A stretch of 10,059 nt of DNA, from positions 1 through 10,059 of the forward strand of contig JAHWJV010000090.1 of NCBI GenBank assembly GCA_019348265.1. Reading direction: 5' to 3'. Positions 1-7,465 of the stretch are shown here, piece by piece. The notes beneath the pieces are model-generated. The model searched no databases. It was not told where the DNA came from and saw only the letters and a list, made by a program, of their open reading frames with translations. Each line of letters starts with the position of its first letter. The first letter of the stretch is position 1. Source of the DNA: Gemmatimonadota bacterium (lineage in GTDB: Bacteria > Gemmatimonadota > Gemmatimonadetes > Longimicrobiales > Longimicrobiaceae). A program made the position numbers and the translations under genes.

Positions 1-2
1 CG

Positions 3-1058
3 TTCCCGCTGGTGAAGTCCGCCGTGGAGCAGGTGCCGACCTACTCGTTCAATGCGGTTCGTTTTCTCCTGGCGACCGCGGTGCTCGGCGTCGTGTCGGT
101 CCCGACGCTGCGTCGGCTCAGCCCGGAGGCGTGGCGCCACGGCGCGCTGCTGGGGGTGGCGCTGGTCCGGCCGCGCTGGAGCCGGGGCCGGCGCGGGCTG
201 TCGTCGTGGGCTGGCCGCCTCGGGCTGCTGCTCGTCCCGGGGGAGCTGGCCACCGTCGCGATCTGGTTCTCCGACCGGATCGTGCTCGAGCGGCTGCTGG
301 GGCTGGAGGAGACGATCGGGATGACGGTGGTGGAACCCGTGCGCGACGAGCGCGGGTGGGCGTTCCGCGACGGGCCCGGCCACACGGCGGATGGGGTGTG
401 CGGCTTCCAGTTCCTTTCCGAAGCGTACCTGCGCACCGACCCCGGCTACACGGGGCGCTACACCGTGCCGTGCATCTGGGACCGCAAGGCGGGGCGGCTG
501 GTCACGAACAACTACCCGGACATCACCATCGACTTCGAGACGGAGTTCCGCGCCTTCCACCGCGCCGGCGCGCCGGACCTCTACCCGGAGGAGCTCCGAG
601 CCGAGATCGACTCGGTCAACGAGCTGGTGTACAGGGATGTGAACAACGGGGTTTACCGCGCGGGGTTCGCGACGCGGCAGCGAGCGTACGAAGCATCCGT
701 CGACACCCTTTTCGCCCGGCTGGACTGGCTGGAGGAGCGGCTGGCGAGCCGGCGCTTCCTTCTCGGGCCCCGGATCACGGAAGCAGACGTGCGCCTCTTC
801 ACCACCCTGGCACGCTTCGACATCGTGTACGTGGGGCACTTCAAGTGCAACCTGCGCAGGCTCGTCGACTATCCCAACCTGTGGGGCTACGCGCGTGACC
901 TGTACCAGCACGCCGGCTTCGGCGACACGGTCAATGTGGACCACATCAAGCGGCACTATTACATGACGCACGATCAGATCAACCCGAACCGGGTGGTGCC
1001 GAAGGGTCCGCTCATCGACTGGATGGAGCCGCACGGTCGCGCGGGGCTCGGCGAATGA
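3..1058 (+). CDS. Chimeric ORF: EamA/DMT transporter N-terminus joined in frame to a Cys-less glutathionyl-hydroquinone reductase (5' partial)
   Basis: The frame is open to the window edge (F-P-L before the GTG at 12), so the true start probably lies upstream. Numbering from the GTG at 12, residues 1-51 read as an EamA/DMT permease: a P..F.A.RFLLA helix, a basic LRRLSPEAW loop and GALLGVAL. Residues 52-86 match nothing I know. From about residue 87 to the end it is a glutathionyl-hydroquinone reductase (Xi-class GST), with GLEETIG, VRDERGWAF, the helical GST C-terminal domain (YRDVNNGVYRAGF, ITEADVRLFTT, HFKCN, HIKRHYY) and the family-type ending INPNRVVPKGP. These enzymes reduce glutathionyl-hydroquinones using a CPW cysteine. 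Here that site reads AIW, and no cysteine occurs before residue 130. G/C-biased third positions continue across the joint. It is either a real fusion or deletion product, or an assembly chimera. Family identity of the C-terminal part is confident; activity is doubtful. Confidence 0.72.
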   Translation, partial: FPLVKSAVEQVPTYSFNAVRFLLATAVLGVVSVPTLRRLSPEAWRHGALLGVALVRPRWSRGRRGLSSWAGRLGLLLVPGELATVAIWFSDRIVLERLLGLEETIGMTVVEPVRDERGWAFRDGPGHTADGVCGFQFLSEAYLRTDPGYTGRYTVPCIWDRKAGRLVTNNYPDITIDFETEFRAFHRAGAPDLYPEELRAEIDSVNELVYRDVNNGVYRAGFATRQRAYEASVDTLFARLDWLEERLASRRFLLGPRITEADVRLFTTLARFDIVYVGHFKCNLRRLVDYPNLWGYARDLYQHAGFGDTVNVDHIKRHYYMTHDQINPNRVVPKGPLIDWMEPHGRAGLGE

Positions 1059-1597
1059 CCGATGCGGAAGCAATGTTGATCCGCGACGCGCGTGAGGACG
1101 AGCGCCGGGCGATCCGGGCGATCACCTTCGCCTCGTACGTCGAGTACGCTTCATCAATGGAGCCGGGCGCCTGGGCAGCGCTGGAGCAGGCGCTCGTCGG
1201 CGCGCTGGCCGCCGAAGGGCCAGCCCAGCGGATCGTGGCGGAGCGCGGAGGGAAGCTGATCGGGAGCGTGATGCTCTACCCCCGCGCGGCCGACGCGTAC
1301 GTGGGCGCGGTGGCGGAGGCGCACTGGCCGGAGCTGCGCATCCTGGCGGTCGCGCCCGAAGCGCGCGGCCACGGGGTGGGCGAGGCGCTCGTGAAAGAGT
1401 GCGTGCGGCGAGCTCGGGAGGCCGGTGCCTCCGACCTCGGGCTGCACACCTCCCAAACGATGAAGGCCGCTGTACGAATGTACGAACGGCTCGGCTTTGT
1501 CCGCGTTCCCGACCACGACTTCCAGCCGGAGGGTGGCGAGCTGGTCACAGCCTATCGCCTCCAGTTGCGCGATCCCCAGCTGCTGCCGCAGCCATAG
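1055..1597 (+). CDS. GNAT family N-acetyltransferase
   Basis: A 180-residue single-domain GNAT protein that would transfer an acetyl group from acetyl-CoA to an unknown amine, probably in the cytosol. The family signature is clear: strand 4 and helix 3 (LRILAVAPEARGHGVGEALV, residues 94-113) contain the pyrophosphate-binding R/Q-x-x-G-x-G loop as RGHGVG (104-109). The late motif AAVRMYERLGFVRV (138-151) is the usual C-terminal helix-strand with Tyr and GF. The N-terminal IRDAREDERRAI is the typical strand 1/helix 1. The ATG at 1055 overlaps the TGA of the upstream gene (ATGA), which suggests translational coupling. A second ATG at 1073 would also give a complete domain, but its GGAAG lies only 2 bases upstream, too close for a normal ribosome site. 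The substrate cannot be told from sequence. Confidence 0.88.
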   Translation: MTDAEAMLIRDAREDERRAIRAITFASYVEYASSMEPGAWAALEQALVGALAAEGPAQRIVAERGGKLIGSVMLYPRAADAYVGAVAEAHWPELRILAVAPEARGHGVGEALVKECVRRAREAGASDLGLHTSQTMKAAVRMYERLGFVRVPDHDFQPEGGELVTAYRLQLRDPQLLPQP

Positions 1598-1659
1598 CAA
1601 TCCCCCGCTGGTGCAGCCTCACGATCCCCCGAAGTCCCACCTGAACGAAGAGAGTTCCC

Positions 1660-2739
1660 ATGGCCGACCAGGTCGTAGTGCTCGTGGGTACCACGAAAGG
1701 CGCGTTCTTCTACCACTCCGACGAGAACCGCCGCGAGTGGCGCATGACGGGCCCTCATCTCGGCGGTTGGGAGGTCTACAGCCTTTATGGTGACGAGCGC
1801 CACCCGGGCCGCGTCTACGCGGGAACGAGCCACTGGGTCTACGGAACGACCGTACGCGTCAGCGACGACCTGGGCGAGGGCTGGCGCGAGGTCGTGGGGA
1901 GCCCGAAGTACCCGGAAGGGAGCGGCTTCGAGCTGAAGCGGATATGGCAGATCGTCCCGGGCGCCCCTTCGGAGCCCGGGACGCTCCTCGCCGGCGTCGA
2001 GGAGGCGGGGCTCTTCATCAGCCGCGACGACGGCGCAACCTGGTCCGAGGTCACCGCGATCAGTGGCCACCCGACGCGGTCGAAGTGGTTTCCGGGCGGC
2101 GGAGGGCTCTGCCTGCACACCATCCTCGTGGACCCGCGGAACGCGAAGCGCTGGTGGATCGGGATCTCGGCGGTGGGTGTATTCCGCACCGAGGACGGCG
2201 GCGAAAGCTTCAAGGTCTGCAACCAGGGCCTCCCCGGCGTGCCGACCGGGCAGCCGGATACCGGCATCGACCGGTGCGTGCACAAGATGGTGCTGGACCC
2301 GGCCGATTCGAACACGCTCTACATGCAGTTCCACGGCGGCGTATTCCGCTCCACCGACGGCGCCGACAACTGGGTGGCGATGGACGAGGGACTCCCCAGC
2401 GTCTTCGGGTTCCCGATGGTCGTCACCCGCTCGGGGACACGCTTCATCATGCCGCTCGAGAGCGATCAGCAGCGCGTGATGAAGGACGGGAAGCTGCAGG
2501 TCTATCGGTCCGGGAAGGGTAGCAGTGCTTGGGAGCCGGTCGGCAAGGGGCTGCCGGAAGAGCCGCAGTACGTTGGCGTCCTGCGCGACGCCATGGCGGT
2601 GGATTCGCTCGACCCCGCGGGCGTCTACTTCGGCACCACCATGGGAGAGGTCTTCTACTCCCCGGACGAGGGCGAGAGCTGGAACCAGCTCCCCGGCCAG
2701 CTTCCCCGCATCACGCACGTGAAGACGCTGGTGACGTGA
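1660..2739 (+). CDS. Asp-box (BNR/sialidase-like) beta-propeller protein, cytosolic
   Basis: A 359-residue protein built almost wholly of beta-propeller blades with Asp-box turns (S/T-x-D-x-G-x-x-W): SDDLGEGW 68-75, SRDDGATW 121-128, TEDGGESF 177-184, STDGADNW 231-238, SPDEGESW 334-341, and a degenerate SDENRREW at 20-27. Annotation pipelines usually call such proteins exo-alpha-sialidase or BNR/VPS10-like, but I see no sialidase arginine triad or FRIP motif, so sialidase activity is not supported. It has no signal peptide (MADQVVVLVG starts strand 1 directly) and is likely cytosolic. A glycine-rich stretch, WFPGGGGLCLHTI (143-155), stands out between blades and could form a ligand site. An AGAGAG-like Shine-Dalgarno precedes the ATG by about 5 bases. 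The TGA overlaps the ATG of the MoaD/ThiS-like gene, so the two are probably co-translated. Fold is confident; function is unknown. Confidence 0.85.
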   Translation: MADQVVVLVGTTKGAFFYHSDENRREWRMTGPHLGGWEVYSLYGDERHPGRVYAGTSHWVYGTTVRVSDDLGEGWREVVGSPKYPEGSGFELKRIWQIVPGAPSEPGTLLAGVEEAGLFISRDDGATWSEVTAISGHPTRSKWFPGGGGLCLHTILVDPRNAKRWWIGISAVGVFRTEDGGESFKVCNQGLPGVPTGQPDTGIDRCVHKMVLDPADSNTLYMQFHGGVFRSTDGADNWVAMDEGLPSVFGFPMVVTRSGTRFIMPLESDQQRVMKDGKLQVYRSGKGSSAWEPVGKGLPEEPQYVGVLRDAMAVDSLDPAGVYFGTTMGEVFYSPDEGESWNQLPGQLPRITHVKTLVT

Positions 2740-3014
2740 TGGAGATCCCGGTCCACCTTCCCAGTCTCCTGCGGCCGAGCGTCGGCGGCGGCGACCAAGT
2801 AGCGGTCGAGGCCGAAACGCTCGGGGAGGCGCTGACCGTCCTGGTGCAGCGCCATCCGCTGCTGCGGTTCCACCTCTACGACGAGCGCGGCGCGGTTCGC
2901 ACCCACGTCCTCATTTACTACAACGGCGAGAGCGTGGCCTCCCTCCCCACGCTCGACCTCCCGCTTCGGCCGGGCGACGAGCTGGAGGTGATCAACGCCG
3001 TGTCCGGCGGGTAA
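2739..3014 (+). CDS. MoaD/ThiS-family sulfur carrier protein
   Basis: A 91-residue beta-grasp (ubiquitin-like) protein. Family features are the N-terminal strand MEIPVHLPSLLR, the helix ETLGEALTVLVQRHPLL (26-42), the VLIYYNGESV hairpin (57-66), the L-R-P-G-D-E-L-E-V turn and strand (76-84) and the C-terminal tail NAVSGG. In this family the terminal Gly-Gly carboxylate is adenylated by an E1-like enzyme (MoeB, ThiF or MoeZ) and converted to a thiocarboxylate that donates sulfur for molybdopterin, thiamine or cysteine synthesis. None of those partner genes is in the window, so the pathway is open; molybdopterin synthase small subunit, ThiS and CysO-like roles are all possible. The start is the ATG overlapping the propeller stop (TGATG). 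There is little independent Shine-Dalgarno, which supports translational coupling. A longer in-frame opening upstream lies inside the propeller gene and is not used. Confidence 0.88.
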   Translation: MEIPVHLPSLLRPSVGGGDQVAVEAETLGEALTVLVQRHPLLRFHLYDERGAVRTHVLIYYNGESVASLPTLDLPLRPGDELEVINAVSGG

Positions 3015-3048
3015 GGCGCGCTGCGCTCGTCCTCTCCTGCTCCAGAAC

Positions 3049-3066
3049 CGTCCCCGTGCGGGGACG
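3049..3066. terminator. GC-rich hairpin downstream of the sulfur-carrier gene
   Basis: A perfect 7-bp stem (CGTCCCC/GGGGACG) with a GTGC tetraloop lies 35 bases after the sulfur-carrier stop. It could end or stabilise the upstream transcript, but no T-run follows on either strand, so a classical intrinsic terminator is not shown. Confidence 0.35.
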
Positions 3067-3230
3067 CCTGCAGCAGAGGCAGCTTCGTCGTCCCGCTCTA
3101 TGCACACGGCGCTTCCCCGATGAAAGTCCCGCATCGCCTGCAAATTACGGCCTGCGGTTCCTTCTGGCGCCTTCGGCACCGCTATTGCCTTACAGAGACA
3201 CGCCAACCCCGGCGTAACCACCTGTGGCCT

Positions 3231-3235
3231 AGAGG
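3231..3235 (+). promoter_or_regulatory. Ribosome binding site of the small lipoprotein gene
   Basis: AGAGG sits 6 bases before the ATG at 3242 and fixes that start. The 227-base gap upstream (3015-3241) otherwise holds the hairpin at 3049-3066. It has only a weak promoter-like pair, TTACAG then CGTAAC 17 bases later near 3190-3218, which I do not call. Confidence 0.6.
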
Positions 3236-3241
3236 TTTACA

Positions 3242-3652
3242 ATGCGCGCTATCTCCTCTCTTACGCTGATCGTAGGGCTCGCCGTTCTCCCCGGATGCGC
3301 GGGCGGCGGGATGGGCGGGATGGGTGGCCTCGGAGGCATCCTGGGCTCGGTGCTCGGCGGGGCGATGGGCGGGCAGGGGGGACAACAGCAGCAGAGCCAG
3401 CAAGTACAGGCGGAGATCCAGGAGGTGGACGCGCGGAACTCGAGGATGTCGATCCGGACCCAGCAGGGGGAGGGCGGCTGGGTGCGCTTCGATCAGCAGA
3501 CGGTGGTGGTGTATCGCCAGCAGCAGTACCCGGTGACGGCGCTCGAGCGGGGTGACGTGGTGAACCTGCAGCTCCAGCAGATGAGCCGGAACGAAGTGTA
3601 CGTTTCGCGAGTCGACGTGGTCCAGAGCGTCCAGGAACGACAGGGCCGCTGA
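3242..3652 (+). CDS. Small lipoprotein with Gly-rich zipper-like segment and DUF5666-like domain
   Basis: A 136-residue putative lipoprotein. Residues 1-18 form a signal peptide ending in the lipobox LPGC, with Cys19 as the predicted lipidated residue. Residues 20-47 are almost only Gly, Met, Leu and Ala (GGGMGGMGGLGG, then ILGSVLGGAMGG), with repeated G-x-x-x-G spacing like the glycine-zipper domains of SlyB/17-kDa-antigen lipoproteins. A Gln-rich linker (48-56) follows. Residues 56-131 form a small all-beta domain with the layout of DUF5666-type domains: AEIQEVDARNSRMSI, then the VRFDQQTVVVY strand, LERGDVVNLQL and a final VYVSRVDVVQ. Likely location is the periplasmic face of a membrane. 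Function is unknown. It has its own ribosome site and is followed by a strong hairpin, so it may be a single-gene unit. Confidence 0.75.
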   Translation: MRAISSLTLIVGLAVLPGCAGGGMGGMGGLGGILGSVLGGAMGGQGGQQQQSQQVQAEIQEVDARNSRMSIRTQQGEGGWVRFDQQTVVVYRQQQYPVTALERGDVVNLQLQQMSRNEVYVSRVDVVQSVQERQGR

Positions 3653-3672
3653 GGGCTCGGTTGCTCGCGACA

Positions 3673-3719
3673 GAGGGGCGGGATAGCTTCGCAGAGCAGG
3701 CGAAGTCGTCCCGCCCCTC
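3673..3719. terminator. Long hairpin between the lipoprotein and FG-GAP protein genes
   Basis: An 11-bp perfect outer stem (3673-3683 with 3709-3719, GAGGGGCGGGA/TCCCGCCCCTC) and a 6-bp inner stem (3687-3692 with 3700-3705, CTTCGC/GCGAAG) are joined by two G-T pairs and one A-C mismatch, closing a 7-base loop. It begins 20 bases after the lipoprotein stop and ends 9 bases before the next Shine-Dalgarno. There is no T-run, so it may act as a Rho-independent-like terminator, an mRNA 3' stabiliser or a leader element for the next gene. Confidence 0.6.
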
Positions 3720-3728
3720 CTCGCATCC

Positions 3729-3733
3729 GGGAG
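3729..3733 (+). promoter_or_regulatory. Ribosome binding site deciding the FG-GAP protein start
   Basis: GGGAG lies 5 bases before the ATG at 3739. It favours this start over the in-frame TTG at 3661, which would translate the hairpin region and bury the signal peptide 26 residues deeper. Confidence 0.65.
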
Positions 3734-3738
3734 CACCG

Positions 3739-4944
<1,206 letters not shown>

Positions 4945-4950
4945 ACGTCA

Positions 4951-4988
4951 ACGGCAAGATGATGAATTATCATCATTCATCTTCCCGT
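4951..4988. terminator. Hairpin terminator between convergent genes
   Basis: The arms ACGGCAAGATGA (4951-4962) and TCATCTTCCCGT (4977-4988) pair over 12 positions with one C-C mismatch. The 14-base AT-rich loop can form a further short TGA/TCA stem. It fills the 43-base gap between the FG-GAP stop (4944) and the stop codon of the - strand barrel gene (4988), touching the latter. A shared, bidirectional terminator is the simplest reading. Long T-runs are absent, but the patch is markedly richer in A/T than its surroundings. Confidence 0.6.
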
Positions 4989-7135
4989 CATAGGACCGCA
5001 TCTAAGTAGAGCTCGAGCTTCCACCCGGTCGGGGCTCGCAGGGCGCGGGCAACGTCCGCTCTGAGGAGGCCCTGGAGGAAGGTGGCGCCCAAACCGGCGG
5101 AGACGAGGACGTCGTCGGAACGGAAGGCGTTGTGCTCCCCCGCCCAGGCAGCGTCGCTGAAGACGGCGAGACCGACGGGCCCGGCCCCGCGAGCGATCTC
5201 CGCTCTGGCGCGCAGGAAGGAGGAACCCAACGCGGCGCTTGGGTCGTAGCCGCGCAGCGTTCGAGACCCGCCGAGGAACCAGTGCGACTGCGCGGGCAGG
5301 GCACCCCAGCTCGTGCCGCCGCCCCCTTCCAGCCCGACCCGATAGCGCTGCCCCGCTGGGATGATGGTGCGGGCGATCAGCCGCGAGCGGGCGAACTCCC
5401 GGTCCCCCGTGGCTCCCTCCAGGAAGTACTCGAGGCCGAGCTGTGGCGAGCCCGGGTCGTGCCCCCACCAGGGGTGAAGTGACAGGCTAGCGCCCACCAG
5501 ATCGGCCGCGTCCGCGTGAAGATTCGGGCGCAGGTCGCGATTTGCGCCGAGAAGGCGGGCGGCACTCCAGACGGTGCCACGCTCCACAGCGCCGTGCCGC
5601 TCGGCGAAGAGGCTCCAGCGGTACCACTGCCGGTCCGCCGCCGCCGGAGCTATCTCGAAGCGGGCGCCGGTGGCGCGGTAGTATTCGCCGGCGTCTCGGC
5701 CGAAGAGCAGCGCGCTGGCGGAGTTGCCGATCCCGAGTGCCGTCGGGTCAGCGGCGACGAGCTGATGATACACCGCGAGGCCCAGCGTCCGGCCCCACCG
5801 CGGGTGGGTGGCGGCGAGCTCCACGTTCGGCGTGAGATCGGCGGTCCCGAGTCGCAGAGTCGCTCTGGCGCTGCCGAGCGGGTGTCGCGCGGTGCCGCGC
5901 ACCCCGACGGAGAGGCCTTCGACCCGGTTGTAACGGAGCAGGTCTCCCGCGGCGCCGCCCCATTGCAGGTCGAGCTCGACGGCGCTCGCGACGCTTCCAC
6001 GAGACACGGCCTTCTCGAGCGCGTCCACCAGGGAATCGAGCTCACCGTCGGAAGCGAACTCCGGCGCATCGTCCCAGATCGGCGGGGGGAGCTCCTCGCT
6101 CTCGGCGAGCACGGAGAGGTCGCGAGGGGCGAAGACGCGGGCGCGGGGTCGGCCAGGGGTCGAGTCCTGCTCGATGGCGAACTCTCTCAACGGCACCGTA
6201 CCGCCCCAGCCGGCGATGACCTGCTCCGCGCTAGGAAGAGGAGGCGAATGCTGCGCCTCATCGGTGACTACCTCCACCTCGTAGCTCCGCTCCTGGCTGA
6301 AGGGGACACGCACCGCTCCGGCGCGGAAATGGCCCTCCACCCGCGTGAGCCTCGGCAGCCAGTGGCGGAGATCCCAGAGCGAGTACTGGACGATGATGCT
6401 CTCGAAGTCCACCTCCATCGGCTTGAAGAATCCGGGAACGGCCCATAAATCGTCCTGATCGTCCGCGTCGACGATGCTGGTGTCGCTCAGAACGTCGAGC
6501 GTACGAGCCGGCCGGTAGACCGCCTGCACGAGCGCGCCGCTCTCCGGCTCGATCCACAGGGCAGCGGTGAAGTAGTGGAACGAGGAGGTCCGTGGAATGA
6601 CGTTCAGTTGCACCGCCCGAATGGTTCGGCCGCTGAGCCGAACGGTCATGGTGTCGCCGCTCTCGTACCGGTAGTAGGTCTCGGAGTCGTCGGCGAGCGG
6701 GTGGGCAGCCCACATGTCGTCGTCACCGTCGGCGAAGCCGATTCCCTCCAGCGCGAAGTAGACGCGATCACCCGCTGGATCGAAGATGTGCTGCTGGAGG
6801 TCGTGCAGGTTGCCCTCGTCGGCCTTGCCGCGTCTCTCGCCCGAGCGCGCGGCGAGCACCTGCACGACCGTCTCGCCGTCGCGGCTCCAGCGCACCCGCG
6901 CGGCCGATTCCTCACGATCGATGAGCCGGTCCCGCAGCGGCATCCGCAGCATCGCGGCTGATCGCTGTCGCACGATGGCCGTGTAGCTCGTGATCGAGCG
7001 GCCCAGCTCGCGCCGCGCCGTCCTTGCCTGAGCGACCAGCTCACGAGCCACGGGATCGGCGTAGGCGGGTGCCGACTGCGACCCCAGCGCCGTCGGCGCA
7101 AGGACGAGGCAGAGGAGGAGGAGGAGGATGCGCAT
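4988..7135 (-). CDS. Exported protein with C-terminal Omp85-like outer-membrane barrel (DUF5686-like architecture)
   Basis: A 715-residue protein with a signal peptide (MRILLLLLCLVLAPTALGSQS, cleavage near 18-21). Residues 25-340 form a mainly beta periplasmic region that is not a recognisable POTRA series. It starts with a helix (VARELVAQARTARRELGR), then SYTAIVRQR, and has LWIEPESGALVQAVYR (193-208) and FFKPMEVDFESIIVQYSLWD (236-255). A charged linker with a helix (364-378) leads to the barrel, which starts at RYNRVEGLSVGVR (401-413). Near the end it carries the Omp85/D15 hallmark GGSRTLRGYD (622-631). The last strand is LELYLDAVL, which lacks the usual terminal aromatic residue. The layout resembles Bacteroidota DUF5686 proteins. 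A role in outer-membrane insertion or translocation is inferred only from the barrel motif. No good Shine-Dalgarno precedes the ATG. Five tandem CTC codons encode the Leu run of the signal peptide. Confidence 0.82.
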   Translation of the reverse strand: MRILLLLLCLVLAPTALGSQSAPAYADPVARELVAQARTARRELGRSITSYTAIVRQRSAAMLRMPLRDRLIDREESAARVRWSRDGETVVQVLAARSGERRGKADEGNLHDLQQHIFDPAGDRVYFALEGIGFADGDDDMWAAHPLADDSETYYRYESGDTMTVRLSGRTIRAVQLNVIPRTSSFHYFTAALWIEPESGALVQAVYRPARTLDVLSDTSIVDADDQDDLWAVPGFFKPMEVDFESIIVQYSLWDLRHWLPRLTRVEGHFRAGAVRVPFSQERSYEVEVVTDEAQHSPPLPSAEQVIAGWGGTVPLREFAIEQDSTPGRPRARVFAPRDLSVLAESEELPPPIWDDAPEFASDGELDSLVDALEKAVSRGSVASAVELDLQWGGAAGDLLRYNRVEGLSVGVRGTARHPLGSARATLRLGTADLTPNVELAATHPRWGRTLGLAVYHQLVAADPTALGIGNSASALLFGRDAGEYYRATGARFEIAPAAADRQWYRWSLFAERHGAVERGTVWSAARLLGANRDLRPNLHADAADLVGASLSLHPWWGHDPGSPQLGLEYFLEGATGDREFARSRLIARTIIPAGQRYRVGLEGGGGTSWGALPAQSHWFLGGSRTLRGYDPSAALGSSFLRARAEIARGAGPVGLAVFSDAAWAGEHNAFRSDDVLVSAGLGATFLQGLLRADVARALRAPTGWKLELYLDAVL

Positions 7136-7465
7136 CGAGTGGGTGGGGGATGAATGTCCGAGACAGGCGCCCGACCGCTCTACGGCGGTATGTAAGGGAA
7201 GTTTCAGGAGCGCGAGCAGAAAGCTGGCGGTCGCGGTGGTCCGCGCCCGCGCGAGCGCTTGGCACTCGAGATGACCGTACGCCGAAGCTTGATCGTCGGA
7301 GCTCTTCCCGGGCTGCAGTCCTGCGGCCAGCTGTCGCCGTGGAAGGTAAGCGCGACTAGCCGAGCCCCGCTGAAGCAGCGTAGCTACGATCTGGATGCTG
7401 GTTGGAGGGGGTGCTGCGGCGAGGCGAAGGGGACTTAGCTGGCGAAAGGCGGCCGCGATCCGCGA
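7136..7465. other. Gene-poor stretch upstream of the barrel gene
   Basis: About 330 bases lie between two - strand genes, with no reading frame that looks coding. The part next to 7136 must hold the leader and promoter of the barrel gene, but I find no convincing -35/-10 pair there. A short CGCTG/CAGCG stem lies near 7368-7380. The part next to 7465 is the downstream region of the Cys-rich protein and shows no strong hairpin. No tRNA-like or known ncRNA structure was recognised. Confidence 0.5.

Noticed and set aside
1552..2718. 388-codon open frame on the - strand
   Set aside because: It is antisense to the Asp-box propeller, whose motifs and codon bias are clear. The - strand product is low in family signal and arises from GC-rich third positions.
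1660..2739. Sialidase function for the Asp-box protein
   Set aside because: Asp-boxes are structural. The catalytic Arg triad, Tyr/Glu pair and FRIP motif were not found.
5516..6448. 310-codon open frame on the + strand
   Set aside because: It is the complement of the barrel protein gene, with no recognisable domain and poor composition.
7136..7465. tRNA or small RNA gene in the gene-poor stretch
   Set aside because: No cloverleaf, T-loop consensus or strong hairpin with a T-run was found.
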